Of a stretch of 64,000 nt of DNA, positions 1 through 11,152 are shown piece after piece. The notes beneath the pieces are model-generated. The model made no database searches, was not told the DNA's origin, and worked only from the letters and a program-made list of their open reading frames with translations. Source of the DNA: Bradyrhizobium sp. 4 (lineage in GTDB: Bacteria > Pseudomonadota > Alphaproteobacteria > Rhizobiales > Xanthobacteraceae); the NCBI RefSeq assembly GCF_023100905.1, contig NZ_CP064686.1, positions 3,658,001 to 3,722,000 on the forward strand. The letters run 5' to 3'. Position numbers and translations under genes: made by a program. Every line of letters starts with the position of its first letter. Position 1 is the first letter of the stretch.

Positions 1-2730
1 GTCGAAATCGGCGACTGCGTCGGTCGCTTCCGACGGCGCATTGGCCGCGAGCTCGTCGCCGATGGAGCCGGCGAGACCTTCCTCGCCAGGACCACGCCGG
101 CGGCGTCCGCCACGGCGACCACGCCGGCGGCGGCGGTCCGCGCTGCCCTGCTGCTCGCCACGGGCTGCCTGGTCCTCGCCTTCCTCGCCGTCCGGCTCGG
201 CCTCGGCATCCTCTTCGCCTTCGCCGGCCGCCATGGCCGTCTCGGCAAGAGCGGGAGCGCCATCCTCGCGCGTCTCCTCGTCGCGCGGGCCACCGCGACC
301 GCGGCGACGACGGCGACGCTTGCGGCGCTGGCTGTCCTGCTCGGTAGCGTCGCCTGCGGTCTGCTCGCCTGCGGTCTGCTCCTCGGCGAGACCTTCGGTC
401 TCCTCGGTCTCGACCTCGGATTCGGTCTCCGGATCGAATTCCTCGTCGTCATAAGCCTCTTCGACCAGGGGCGGCGGGCTTGCGGCCGCCTGCGCCGCCA
501 GCAGAGCCTTGGCGGCTTCCAGCGTATGCACCTGCTCGCCGCGGTCGATGACATAGGCCTGAGGTCCGTTGACGCTCGGGTCGGCGATGACCGCCAACGT
601 GACCTTGAAGCCGTTCTCGAGGTCGCGCAGATGGCCGCGCTTGTGGTTCAGCACATAGAGCGCGACGTCAGTGCGGGTGCGGACCACCAGATTGTGGGTC
701 GCGCCCTTCATCAGGATCTCTTCGAGGCCGCGCAGCAATTGGAGCGCAACCGAGGACACCGAGCGCACATGGCCGGTGCCGCCGCAATGCGTGCAGGGAT
801 CGGTCGAGGACTCCAGCACGCTGGCGCGGATGCGCTGGCGCGACATCTCGAGCAGCCCGAAATGCGAGATGCGTCCGACCTGGATCCGCGCGCGGTCCTG
901 CCGGAGGCAATCGGACATCTTGCGTTCGACCGCGCGGTTGTTGCGCTTCTCGTCCATGTCGATGAAGTCGATGACGATCAGGCCGGCGAGGTCGCGCAGC
1001 CGAAGCTGACGGGCGACCTCCTCAGAAGCCTCGAGATTGGTCTTGAGCGCGGTGTCCTCGATATGATGCTCGCGCGTCGAGCGTCCGGAGTTGACGTCGA
1101 TCGAAACCAGCGCTTCGGTCTGGTTGATCACGATGTAGCCGCCGGAGCGCAGCTGCACGGTCGGCGAGAACATCGCATCCAGCTGGCTTTCGACGCCCAT
1201 GCGCGAGAACAGCGGCTGGCCGTCGCGATACTGCTTCACCGCGCTCACATTGGCGGGCATCAGCATCTTCATGAAGTCGCGCGCTTCGCGGTAACCGGAT
1301 TCACCGGCAACTGAGATCTCGTCGATCTCCTTGTTGTAGAGGTCGCGCAGCGAGCGCTTGATCAGCGAGCCTTCCTCGTAGACGAGGGTCGGGGCCTGCG
1401 ACTTCAGCGTCATGTCGCGCACCGTCTCCCACATCCGGATCAGGTACTCGAAATCGCGCTTGATCTCGGGCTTGGTGCGGGCGGCACCCGCGGTGCGCAG
1501 AATGATCCCCATGCCCTCGGGCACGTCGAGATCCTGCACCACTTCCTTCAGGCGCGAACGGTCCTGCGCGCTCGTGATCTTGCGGCTGATGCCGCCGCCG
1601 CGCGCGGTGTTCGGCATCAAGACGGCATAACGGCCGGCGAGCGAGAGGTAGGTCGTCAGCGCCGCGCCCTTGTTGCCGCGCTCTTCCTTGACGACCTGCA
1701 CCAGCATCACCTGGCGGCGCTTGATGACTTCCTGGATCTTGTACTGGCGGCGGGGACGGAAAGTGCGCTCCGGCACTTCCTCCAGCACATCGTCGCCGCC
1801 GACGGATTCAACGACGTCCTCTTCGGCTTCCTCGTCGTCCTCGTCTTCGTCGTCATCCTCGGCCGTGGCTTCGAATTCGTGATGCGGAGGCTCCGCACTC
1901 TCGCCTGCGGCGTACACGGCGTCGGCAGGCTCAGCAGCCGATGTCACGGCCTCGGCAAGGTCGTCGGCGTGTGCGTCGGAGGCAACCTCCTGCGGCTCGG
2001 CAACGGCCTCGGTGGCGACCGCGGGCTCGGCGGCGATCGCTGCGACAGGCGCCGGTGTCTCGTCGGCATGATCATGGTCGTGGTGGTCGTGCTCGCCATG
2101 ATGATCGTGCTCGTGATGATCATGGGCGTGATGATCGTCACCATGGGCATGATGATGGTCGTCGTGGTCATGCCCTTCGTGGTCATGTGCTTCGTGGCCG
2201 TGATCATGATGATCGTGGCCTTCGTGCTCGCCGTGATGCTCTGCGCCGGCGTGCAGGTGCTCGCCCTCGTGCGACGCGCCCTCGGGCAGGGCCTCGCCCT
2301 GGACCTGCCGGGCCGCGGGATCGCTGCCTTCGACGATTTCGCTGCGGACGCGCTCGCCATGACTACGACGGCGGGAATTGCGGTGGCGGGAGCGACGGCG
2401 ACCCTGGGAGCGGTTCTCGCTCTCTTCCTCGGCCTCGCGATGGGCCTGCTCCTCGGCTTCGATCAGCGCCTGCCGGTCGGCAACCGGGATCTGGTAGTAG
2501 TCGGGATGGATTTCGCTGAAGGCGAGGAAGCCGTGGCGGTTGCCGCCATATTCGACGAAAGCGGCCTGGAGCGAGGGTTCGACCCTTGTGACCTTGGCGA
2601 GGTAGATATTCCCGCGCAGTTGCTTGCGTTGCGCGGTCTCGAAATCAAACTCTTCGACGCGATTGCCGCGGACCACGACGACCCGGGTCTCTTCCGGGTG
2701 GGTGGCATCGATCAACATCTTGTTGGGCAT
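1..2730 (-). CDS. rne: Ribonuclease E, C-terminal end cut off by window edge
   Basis: Essential endoribonuclease that starts mRNA decay and processes rRNA and tRNA precursors; it is the scaffold of the degradosome. The frame is open from the ATG at 2730 to the left edge (910 codons). The N-terminus MPNKMLIDATHPEETRV matches RNase E/G. The S1 domain begins at residues 37-75 and resumes near residue 310 (VKEERGNKGAAL), so a ~200-residue insert splits it; that insert has a block of 32 His in 68 residues (about 154-221) plus acidic stretches. The catalytic DNase I-like region carries VSIDVNSG (~543) and IVIDFIDMD (~586), with the two metal-binding acidic residues, followed by the zinc-link CTHCGGTG (~645). 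After that come acidic and Arg-rich low-complexity segments typical of the scaffold half. The true C-terminus lies outside the window. An insert in S1 is known in alphaproteobacterial RNase E; its His-rich character is what I see here. Confidence 0.97.
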   Translation of the reverse strand, partial: MPNKMLIDATHPEETRVVVVRGNRVEEFDFETAQRKQLRGNIYLAKVTRVEPSLQAAFVEYGGNRHGFLAFSEIHPDYYQIPVADRQALIEAEEQAHREAEEESENRSQGRRRSRHRNSRRRSHGERVRSEIVEGSDPAARQVQGEALPEGASHEGEHLHAGAEHHGEHEGHDHHDHGHEAHDHEGHDHDDHHHAHGDDHHAHDHHEHDHHGEHDHHDHDHADETPAPVAAIAAEPAVATEAVAEPQEVASDAHADDLAEAVTSAAEPADAVYAAGESAEPPHHEFEATAEDDDEDEDDEEAEEDVVESVGGDDVLEEVPERTFRPRRQYKIQEVIKRRQVMLVQVVKEERGNKGAALTTYLSLAGRYAVLMPNTARGGGISRKITSAQDRSRLKEVVQDLDVPEGMGIILRTAGAARTKPEIKRDFEYLIRMWETVRDMTLKSQAPTLVYEEGSLIKRSLRDLYNKEIDEISVAGESGYREARDFMKMLMPANVSAVKQYRDGQPLFSRMGVESQLDAMFSPTVQLRSGGYIVINQTEALVSIDVNSGRSTREHHIEDTALKTNLEASEEVARQLRLRDLAGLIVIDFIDMDEKRNNRAVERKMSDCLRQDRARIQVGRISHFGLLEMSRQRIRASVLESSTDPCTHCGGTGHVRSVSSVALQLLRGLEEILMKGATHNLVVRTRTDVALYVLNHKRGHLRDLENGFKVTLAVIADPSVNGPQAYVIDRGEQVHTLEAAKALLAAQAAASPPPLVEEAYDDEEFDPETESEVETEETEGLAEEQTAGEQTAGDATEQDSQRRKRRRRRRGRGGPRDEETREDGAPALAETAMAAGEGEEDAEAEPDGEEGEDQAARGEQQGSADRRRRRGRRGGRRRRGPGEEGLAGSIGDELAANAPSEATDAVADFD

Positions 2731-3432
2731 GTCTTAACTCTTGGCGGCGGCGGGCGCGATTCACCGTGGGCGCCATCAGCGCTGCCGGGTGACGCGACGG
2801 TCCACCTGATTCGGGGGTGAGGGGAAGGCCGAAACGCCGTCTCTCGCGCCTTGCCGAACCGGAAGCCGGAGGACCAAAGCGGCGCGCGGAATTTTCACTC
2901 CGCAGCGTCGCGAATGGTCCTTCGGAATTGGTCGGCACAGTCTGGCGCATCAAGCGTCGGCCCGTATGAAACATTGGGCGGCGGGGCCGCCCCTCAATCA
3001 GTTGCTGTTGGCCAGGCATGGCGCGAGCGCGCTCGCCTTGGGTATTACGAACCGTTCCCTTGGGATTAAGGGACCGGGTAACGGGTCGCGCCGCTGTCAG
3101 AACCGTCCCGGAAACGTGGTGGTAACCGGGGACCGTCCGCCGCCGGAGCTTGCCCCGTCCACCTCGCTGCCGCGCACCGCGCTGGACTTAGAGGGGAACG
3201 GAAAACGCTGGAATTCCCAAACCTTGAGAGTTCCGGCGCTGCACCGGGAGGCTGAATGCGACACAACCGGAAATATCGGCCGTCAGCATTCCGTACATAC
3301 GTGGATTGGGCCATCCGTGCAAGGAGCGTCGCACGGCGGTCACAGTCAGCGAGTTTCGCGTGTCCGTCATTAAGGATCGTTTAACCCTGTGGTTCTATTG
3401 CGTTAAAGAGGCTGCTCGGAGGCACGGAATCG
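2731..3432. other. 702-bp intergenic region between divergent rne and amiC
   Basis: No convincing gene. It must hold the promoter and 5' leader of rne (minus strand) and the promoter of amiC (plus strand). Short ORFs here on both strands lack ribosome-binding sites and family resemblance. A long rne leader would fit the known autoregulation of RNase E through its own 5' UTR in enterobacteria, but I cannot demonstrate conserved structure from one sequence. A small hairpin with CCCTT/AAGGG arms is visible near 3057-3072. Confidence 0.5.
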
Positions 3433-4725
3433 GTGGCGAGCCGCGCAAATCAAAGGATCCTGCTGGGATGCGTGCTGCTCTGCGCGGCGGCATTGCCGTG
3501 TGCTGATTCCTCGCGCCTGAAGGCTGCGGAAAGTCAGCCTCAACTCCCTGTTGCATCAGCGAATTTCCCGACGGCCTCGGCCGCCCGGCTGGCCGGCGAC
3601 GGCCGGCAAACGCGCTTTGTCCTCGACATCGACCAGACCGTGACCTTCCGCGCCGTCACCTTGGCTGACCCGTACCGGGTGGTGGTCGACGTGCCCCAGC
3701 TTAATTTTCAACTTCCCGCCGGCACCGGTTCCGGCGGACGCGGACTGGTCAAGGCCTTCCGCTATGGGCTGGTGATGCCCGGCGGCTCCCGAATCGTGTT
3801 CGACCTGACCGGCCCGGCCAAGATCGCCAATTCCTACGTGGTGGAGGCTGCCAACGGTCAGCCGGCGCGGCTGGTGCTCGAATTGGAGGAGGTCGAGCGC
3901 ACCGCCTTCGTGGCGTCGTTAGCTCCGGAAAACCGCCCTGAGCTGCGGCCGGCAATTGCCGATCCGCCGCCCGCGACGGTTCCGGCATCTGCGCACCCTG
4001 AAGCCGGGCAGAAGGCCGATGGCCGCGCGGTGGTCGTCATCGATCCCGGCCATGGCGGCATCGACAACGGCACGCAGTCGAGCGGCGAGAGCGAGAAGAA
4101 TCTGGTGCTGGCCTTTGGCCTGGCACTGCGCGAACGGCTGGAAAAGACCGGCAAATATCGCGTGGTGATGACCCGAGACGACGACACCTTCATCCCGCTT
4201 AACGACCGGGTTAAAGTGGCTCGCAGCCTCAAGGCGGCGCTGTTCGTCTCGATCCATGCCGACGCGCTGCCGCGCGCCGAGGGCGATGCGCAGGGCGCGA
4301 CCATCTACACCTTGTCCGACAAGGCCTCCGACGCCGAGGCGCAGCGGCTGGCGGATGCGGAAAACCGGGCCGACGCCATCGCCGGCTTCAACCTCGCGGA
4401 GGAGCCGACTGATGTCGCCGACATCCTGATCGATCTCACCCAGCGGGAAACCCGCACCTTTTCAAGTCGTTTTGCGCGCCTGTTGATGGGCGAAATGAAG
4501 TCGACCGTGCGGATGCACAAGCATCCCCTGAAGTCGGCCGGCTTCCGGGTGCTGAAGGCGCCCGACGTGCCATCGGTCCTGGTCGAGATCGGTTACGTCT
4601 CCAACAAGGGCGACCTCGAGCATCTGGTCTCCGAGGGATGGCGTTCGCGTGCCGTGGGCTCGATGGCGCAGGCGATCGACGGGTTTTTGGCCAAGCGGAT
4701 GGCCACGGCCGGATCGTCCAATTGA
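3433..4725 (+). CDS. amiC: N-acetylmuramoyl-L-alanine amidase, AmiC type (AMIN + Amidase_3)
   Basis: Periplasmic zinc amidase that cuts the bond between N-acetylmuramic acid and L-alanine of peptidoglycan, mainly at the septum during cell separation. 430 residues. The GTG start at 3433 is chosen because GGAGG lies at 3418-3422. A signal peptide (residues 1-25, LLCAAALPCADS) is followed by an AMIN domain (about 45-150) that targets the enzyme to septal wall, a Pro/Ala linker, and Amidase_3 (about 200-420). Amidase motifs seen: VVVIDPGHGGIDNG (zinc His), the Glu in SGESEKNLVLAF, SIHADAL (zinc His) and VLVEIGYVSN (catalytic Glu). Its downstream neighbour is PBP1A, a common alphaproteobacterial pairing of a wall cutter with a wall builder. 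Confidence 0.95.
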   Translation: MASRANQRILLGCVLLCAAALPCADSSRLKAAESQPQLPVASANFPTASAARLAGDGRQTRFVLDIDQTVTFRAVTLADPYRVVVDVPQLNFQLPAGTGSGGRGLVKAFRYGLVMPGGSRIVFDLTGPAKIANSYVVEAANGQPARLVLELEEVERTAFVASLAPENRPELRPAIADPPPATVPASAHPEAGQKADGRAVVVIDPGHGGIDNGTQSSGESEKNLVLAFGLALRERLEKTGKYRVVMTRDDDTFIPLNDRVKVARSLKAALFVSIHADALPRAEGDAQGATIYTLSDKASDAEAQRLADAENRADAIAGFNLAEEPTDVADILIDLTQRETRTFSSRFARLLMGEMKSTVRMHKHPLKSAGFRVLKAPDVPSVLVEIGYVSNKGDLEHLVSEGWRSRAVGSMAQAIDGFLAKRMATAGSSN

Positions 4726-4998
4726 CGACCGGAGGATCGTCGAATTGAGAGTGATTTTCCGTCCCGCCGCAAAAGCCCTAGTTTGGCCACAGCGGGCGCT
4801 TTATAAAAACGCCGCAGGGGGTTCCGGAATCGGCGAGAACCCCGCTCGGCAAGCGTCGTGGGTCCGGCACTGATAGTATTGAGTAAGGCCGGTGAATTCG
4901 CGATGGTTTGGTGCCTGTTTTCGGTGCCAAGGGCTGATCTTAAGCTGGTCTTGGGCTGATCTTTGGGCTGATCCAGAGTTTGAACGGATAAACAGATA

Positions 4999-7500
4999 AT
5001 GCGCTTGCTGGTGCGGTTCATGGGCTTCCTGTTCGCCGCGGGAACGGTGTTGTTCCTTGTCGGGGTCGGTGCCATCGCAGGCCTGATCTGGCATTTCTCC
5101 AAGGACTTGCCGGACTACTCTCAGCTTCAGGATTACGAGCCGCCGGTGATGACCCGCGTGCACGCGACCGACGGCTCGCTGCTCGGCGAATACGCCAAGG
5201 AGCGGCGGCTTTACCTGCCGATCCAGGCGGTGCCGAAGCTCGTGATCAACGCTTTCCTCGCGGCCGAGGACAAGAATTTCTACGAGCATGGCGGCATCGA
5301 CTACACCGGCATGGCGCGCGCCGGCGTGGTCTACATCCAGAACTACGGATCCAATCGCCGCCCGCAGGGCGCTTCCACGATCACCCAGCAGGTCGCCAAG
5401 AACTTCCTTCTGACCAACGAAGTCTCCTTCGCCCGCAAGATCAAGGAAGCCTTGCTGGCGATGCGGATCGAGAAGACCTACTCGAAGGACAAGATCCTCG
5501 AGCTGTATCTGAATGAAATCTATCTGGGCCTCGGTGCCTACGGCATCGCGGCTGCGTCGCTGGTTTATTTCGACAAGTCGGTGAACGAGCTGACGGTGGC
5601 AGAAGCGTCCTATCTCGCGGCGCTGCCGAAGATGCCCGCGACCCTGCATCCCGTCCGCAACCGCGACCGCGCCATCGAGCGCCGCAACTACGTCATCGAT
5701 CGTCTGGTTGAGAACGGCTGGGTCAAGCAGGCCGACGCCGACAAGGCGCGCAAGGAGCCGCTGGCCGTGACCAGCCGTTCCAACGGCGCCCACACCTTCG
5801 CCGGCGAGTATTTCGCCGAGGAAGTGCGCCGCGACATCTTCGAGCGTTATGGCGAGAAGAAGTTGTACGAGGGCGGTCTCTCGGTCCGCACCACGCTCGA
5901 TCCGAAGATTCAGGTCATGGCGCGCAAGACCATGGTCGCCGGACTCGTGAACTATGACGAGCAGCAAGGCTATCGCGGTGCCATCAGCAAGCTCGACATT
6001 TCGGGCGACTGGGGCGTGAAGCTCGCCGAGATCAAGTCTCTGTCCGATATCTCGCCATGGCGCATGGCGGTGGTGCTGGAGACCAGCGATCAGTCGGCGC
6101 GCATCGGCTTCCAGCCTAGTCGCGAACTCGGCGGCGCCATTAGCAAGCAGCGCGAGACCGGCCTCATCACGCTCGACGGCATCAAATGGGCAAGAGCGGC
6201 GTCCGGGGCTGCGAAGGGCAGGGCGGCGAGCGCGGTGTCGCAAGTGCTTCAGCCCGGCGACGTGATCTACGCCGATCCGCTGTACAAGGACGCTCAGCCT
6301 GTCGAGGGCCAGTACCGGCTGCGCCAGATTCCCGAAGTGTCCGGCGCGATGGTGGTGATGGACCCCTGGACCGGCCGCGTGCTGGCAATGGTCGGTGGCT
6401 TCTCGTTCGACCAGAGCCAGTTCAACCGCGCCACGCAGGCCTATCGGCAGCCCGGTTCGTCGTTCAAACCGATCGTCTATTCGGCCGCGCTCGACAACGG
6501 CTATACGCCCTCGACTGTCGTGCTCGACGCTCCGATCGAAATCGACCAGGGCCAGGGCGCCGGCGTGTGGCGGCCTGAAAACTTCTCCTCGGGCAAATTC
6601 CAGGGGCCGGTGACGCTGCGCAATGCGCTGCGGCAGTCGCTCAACACGGTGACGGTGCGCCTCGCCCAGGACATCGGCATGCCCCTGATCGGCGAATATG
6701 CCCGCCGCTTCGGCGTTTATGACGAACTGCCGAACTATCTCTCCTACGCGCTCGGCGCCGGCGAGACCACGGCGATGCGCATGGTCACGGCCTATTCGAT
6801 GCTCGCCAATGGCGGCCGCCGGGTGAAGCCGACTCTGATCGACCGGATCCAGGATCGCTACGGCCACACCATCTTCAAGCACGACCAGCGCGAATGCCGC
6901 GGCTGCGACGCGCCGGGTGGTTGGAAGAACCAGAACGAGCCGCAGCTGATCGATCGCCGCGAGCAGGTGCTGGATTCCATGACCGCCTATCAGATCACAG
7001 AGCTGATGGAAGGCGTGGTCCAGGCTGGTACCGCGACCGTGGTCAAGCAGGTCGGCAAGCCGATCGCCGGCAAGACCGGCACCACCAACGAGGCCAAGGA
7101 CGCCTGGTTCGTCGGCTTCTCGCCCGACGTCGCCGTCGCCATCTATATGGGCTACGACAAGCCGCGTCCGCTCGGCAAGGGTAACGCCGCGACCGGCGGC
7201 CATCTCGCAGCTCCCATCGCACGCGACTTCCTCCAGCTCGCGCTCGCCGACAAGCCGGCGGTCCCGTTCAAGGTGCCGGCCGGCATCAAGCTGGTGCGGG
7301 TCGTCGCCAAGTCCGGCATGCGCGCCGGTCCGGGCGAGACCGGCGGAACCATCCTCGAAGCCTTCAAGCCGGGTACGGCGCCGCCGGATAATTATTCCGT
7401 CATCGGCGTTGCCGATGCAGACGGCCGCATGCCGGCATCGCAGCAGCAGCAGCCGGATTCCGGTTTCTTCATGCGGCCGGGCACCGGCGGGCTGTACTAG
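4999..7500 (+). CDS. mrcA: Penicillin-binding protein 1A (bifunctional glycosyltransferase/transpeptidase)
   Basis: Class A PBP that polymerises lipid II and cross-links the glycan strands at the inner membrane. 833 residues, normal for PBP1A. A single N-terminal membrane anchor covers residues 5-32. The GT51 domain (about 60-235) shows the catalytic-Glu motif AAEDKNFYEHGG, then RPQGASTITQQVAKNFLL and KDKILELYLNEIYLG. An OB-like insert follows, then the transpeptidase domain (about 440-760) with SSFK (nucleophile Ser; GSSFKPIVYSAAL), SLN as the second motif (SQSLNTVTVR region) and KTGTTNEAKDAWF as the third. The start ATG at 4999 lies after a 273-bp gap, so it may have its own promoter as well as read-through from amiC. 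A long open frame on the opposite strand is a codon-bias shadow. Confidence 0.95.
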   Translation: MRLLVRFMGFLFAAGTVLFLVGVGAIAGLIWHFSKDLPDYSQLQDYEPPVMTRVHATDGSLLGEYAKERRLYLPIQAVPKLVINAFLAAEDKNFYEHGGIDYTGMARAGVVYIQNYGSNRRPQGASTITQQVAKNFLLTNEVSFARKIKEALLAMRIEKTYSKDKILELYLNEIYLGLGAYGIAAASLVYFDKSVNELTVAEASYLAALPKMPATLHPVRNRDRAIERRNYVIDRLVENGWVKQADADKARKEPLAVTSRSNGAHTFAGEYFAEEVRRDIFERYGEKKLYEGGLSVRTTLDPKIQVMARKTMVAGLVNYDEQQGYRGAISKLDISGDWGVKLAEIKSLSDISPWRMAVVLETSDQSARIGFQPSRELGGAISKQRETGLITLDGIKWARAASGAAKGRAASAVSQVLQPGDVIYADPLYKDAQPVEGQYRLRQIPEVSGAMVVMDPWTGRVLAMVGGFSFDQSQFNRATQAYRQPGSSFKPIVYSAALDNGYTPSTVVLDAPIEIDQGQGAGVWRPENFSSGKFQGPVTLRNALRQSLNTVTVRLAQDIGMPLIGEYARRFGVYDELPNYLSYALGAGETTAMRMVTAYSMLANGGRRVKPTLIDRIQDRYGHTIFKHDQRECRGCDAPGGWKNQNEPQLIDRREQVLDSMTAYQITELMEGVVQAGTATVVKQVGKPIAGKTGTTNEAKDAWFVGFSPDVAVAIYMGYDKPRPLGKGNAATGGHLAAPIARDFLQLALADKPAVPFKVPAGIKLVRVVAKSGMRAGPGETGGTILEAFKPGTAPPDNYSVIGVADADGRMPASQQQQPDSGFFMRPGTGGLY

Positions 7501-7611
7501 GGCTTAGGACAAGACAGATGTTCGTCGCCCCGGCGGTTGCGCTTTGCAGCAGCCGCCGCTACATCCCGTTGTCATTAGACGCGGAACAATCCCGCGAGAT
7601 CCGAGAATCAC

Positions 7612-8742
<1,131 letters not shown>

Positions 8743-8743
<1 letters not shown>

Positions 8744-9624
8744 TGCTCCGCATCGCCTTCATCGGGCTTGGGCGGATGGGCCATGGCATGGCCGGCCGCT
8801 ATCTCGATGCCGGTTTTACGGTGACGCTGTGGAATCGCAGCAAAACAAAAGCGGAAGACCTGATCGCGCGCGGCGCGCTGTGGGCGACCTCGCCCGAGGA
8901 CGCGGCGATCGACGCCGACGCCGTCGTGACCATGGTCGCCGATGACGAGGCCGCGCGTGCGGTCTGGCTCGGGCCCGAGGGCGCGGCCAAGACCGCGAAG
9001 GCCGGCACCATCGCGATCGAATGCTCCACCGTCTCCTATGACCATGCGCGCGAGATGGGCCGCGAAATGAACGCGCGCGGTCTGATCTATATCGATTGCC
9101 CCGTGACCGGATTGCCGGATGCGGCCGCGAGCGGAAAGCTGACGCTGCTCGTTGGCGCCGATGCGGCCGATCTCGAACGCGCGCGGCCCTATCTGACACC
9201 GATCGGTTCGACCATCCGCCATTTCGGCTCGGTCGGCTCCGGCACGGTCTACAAGCTGATCAACAATCTGATGGGCGCGATCCAGATCGCCGGCCTCGCC
9301 GAGGGACTTGCCATCGCCGAGCAGGCCGGGCTCGACATGAATCTGGTGCTGGACTCGATTCAGGCGGGCGTAGCCGCAAGCCCGCAGGTGCAACGACACT
9401 CCAAGCGCATGGTCGCCCGCGATTTTTCCGGCGCAACGTTCACGGCGGCGCTGCGGCACAAGGATGCCGCCTACGCGGTGAAGCTCGCCGAGAGCCTGCT
9501 GGCCGACAAGCCGCTGGTCGCGCGCGCCGCGGTGGAGGCCTACGCGCAGGCAAAAGCTGCGATGCCGGATGACGATGAAGGCAAGATGATCGAGCTGGTG
9601 TCGCGGCCGAAGAAAACGTCCTAG
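8743..9624 (+). CDS. NAD(P)-dependent beta-hydroxyacid dehydrogenase (HIBADH family)
   Basis: Oxidoreductase of the 3-hydroxyisobutyrate / tartronate-semialdehyde reductase family; the exact substrate cannot be read from sequence. 293 residues. The N-terminal Rossmann fold starts with IAFIGLGRMGHGMAGRYL (GxGxxG) and WNRSKTKAEDL after beta-2. The substrate-binding signature is CPVTGLPDAAASGKLTLLVGA (~122-141, first half shown elsewhere in the family as APVSGG), and the conserved catalytic Lys lies in GSGTVYKLINNLM (~170). A C-terminal helical dimerisation domain follows. Its ATG overlaps the prfB stop by one base (TGATG), so translation is probably coupled. Family call is firm; CPVTGLP instead of the usual APVSGG suggests a non-standard substrate. 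Confidence 0.88.
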
Positions 9625-9736
9625 GTGTGGACTCATAAACTTCAGCTTAGCAACGCAAAGCGGAAGTCTCCGACCTTGAAGGTGTTCGGCGGCTTGTGAC
9701 CCAATTCGGACCTGGACGGGCGCCGCTGTGGTTCAA

Positions 9737-10957
9737 CTACGGAAGTCCTTTTGTCGCCGTAAAGGGATTGAACCCCCGTTCTGCAAGAGCAGCCCACGAA
9801 GCAGCTCCTAGGTGTGGCAATCGGAAATAGAGTCGTGGCTTGGCCGGATCGGTATCCAGCATGAACCCGGTCGGTAGCGCTCCAACACTTGTGGCGTAGA
9901 ACCCGCCATCCGGCGACCTCTGGGATTCGATGACAGCGACCAACGATTTTGCCTCCGCAGTCCTGCCGAGCAATTTCAGCAAGAGAGCCATTTGGCTTGT
10001 CCCTTCGGTCCACACACCGTCTCGGTCTTCTCCGTAAGAAAAGCCCTCGTCGACCTTCATCCGCTGGTCGGCGGTATTAATGGCCGATGCAAATCTCATG
10101 GCCGCTCCGGGGAGCGCCGTTAAAGGCCAGACTTGAGCATCAAGGGCCAAAATCGGATTGCGCGTGACGCCATCTTCGGCGGTGCCTGCGGCGAAACAGC
10201 CGCATGCCGGATCCCACATCGTGTCGACGAAGAGCTCAGCAGCTTTTGCCAGGTCGCTCCAGTGCGGATCGCCTGTACGGGTTGCAAGAAGGCCAAACGC
10301 GGCGGCGAGGTCAGTGTTGTGTTCAGTCGATTTCCATGTCCGCAACTCGGGCGTCGGTTCGTGCCCAAACGTACCGCCCGTGAAACCGCCAGTCCCGCGC
10401 CTGTCGGCCCATTGCGCGACCCAGGTGCCAAGCCTTGCTGCACCATCGCGGAATCGAGAGCCGGTGTTCACATCATCAATCGACAGCAACGCCAACATGG
10501 CCCACGCGATGTTACCGTTATCGCTGCCCACCTGATATCGATCCTCTAACCACTTGTTGTGCGTGCTGTCCCACCACCCCGGAAGTTTGACAGGGCCATT
10601 CGCCACCACACCCGCGGCGTAAGCGTTCCGGAGCCGCCCATCATTCCAGGTCCGGTCGTTGTCGATGGCCCAGAGAACCGCCGCGCCGATCCGACGTGCT
10701 TTATCTTGCTCACCGCAACCGACCAATGCGATGGCGGCCACCGCATTATCATAAAGGTATGCGGCTCCATGCAGAGGCCCGGAGTCCACGGTCGGATAGC
10801 TGGGCAAGAACAGTGGCCCCGGCGGTGCCTTATCGATTAGACCAGCGAGATACCCGCATGCAGACGCTTCTGGTGTTGCTAGAGCCCGTCGTGGAGTGGC
10901 GACCACAATGATTATGAAAGTCGTTAGAATCCATACGAAGGATGCTGTTCGGGCCAT
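9737..10957 (-). CDS. Secreted six-hairpin (alpha/alpha toroid)-like protein, function unknown
   Basis: 406 residues with a Sec signal peptide (MARTASFVWILTTFIIIVVA..., cleavage near ALA-TPEA). The mature part repeats a pattern of helical hairpins with aromatic, Asp- and Gly-rich loops (YLYDNAVAAIALV, SDNGNIAWAMLALL, EHNTDLAAAFGLL, WTEGTSQMALLL, SPDGGFYATS), typical of six-hairpin glycosidase-like proteins that act on polysaccharides. I cannot assign a catalytic pair or a substrate. Codon use is less GC-rich than in its neighbours, and it is a lone minus-strand gene between plus-strand genes, which suggests acquisition. Alternatives are a non-enzymatic toroid or a terpene-cyclase-like fold. 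The toroid call is by pattern, not by a confirmed match. Confidence 0.6.
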   Translation of the reverse strand: MARTASFVWILTTFIIIVVATPRRALATPEASACGYLAGLIDKAPPGPLFLPSYPTVDSGPLHGAAYLYDNAVAAIALVGCGEQDKARRIGAAVLWAIDNDRTWNDGRLRNAYAAGVVANGPVKLPGWWDSTHNKWLEDRYQVGSDNGNIAWAMLALLSIDDVNTGSRFRDGAARLGTWVAQWADRRGTGGFTGGTFGHEPTPELRTWKSTEHNTDLAAAFGLLATRTGDPHWSDLAKAAELFVDTMWDPACGCFAAGTAEDGVTRNPILALDAQVWPLTALPGAAMRFASAINTADQRMKVDEGFSYGEDRDGVWTEGTSQMALLLKLLGRTAEAKSLVAVIESQRSPDGGFYATSVGALPTGFMLDTDPAKPRLYFRLPHLGAASWAALAERGFNPFTATKGLP

Positions 10958-11152
10958 TTGCCGTTCTCGGGGTGGACGCTGATCCTATACCCATTGGCGA
11001 GGTGTGGAAGTGGCCCGTTCGAGACCTGCCGGCCCGATCTGACCACGTCCGCTTATCTGGATAGACCGGAAGTCACTGCCTCTCGGGCAAACCGGCGCGA
11101 ATGACCCGAACGAGACATTGGCGGGTGACCTTCACACCTATAGTATGATGCG

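Noticed and set aside
1879..2820. Hydrophobic Val/Met-rich plus-strand frame that looks like a membrane protein
   Set aside because: It is the complement of the His/Asp codons of the RNase E insert: CAC/CAT and GAC/GAT read as GTG/ATG and GTC/ATC on the other strand.
4801..7203. 800-residue open frame antisense to PBP1A
   Set aside because: A codon-bias shadow of a high-GC gene; repeats His/Arg/Val/Leu-rich composition and has no domain or signal, while PBP1A on the other strand has every catalytic motif.
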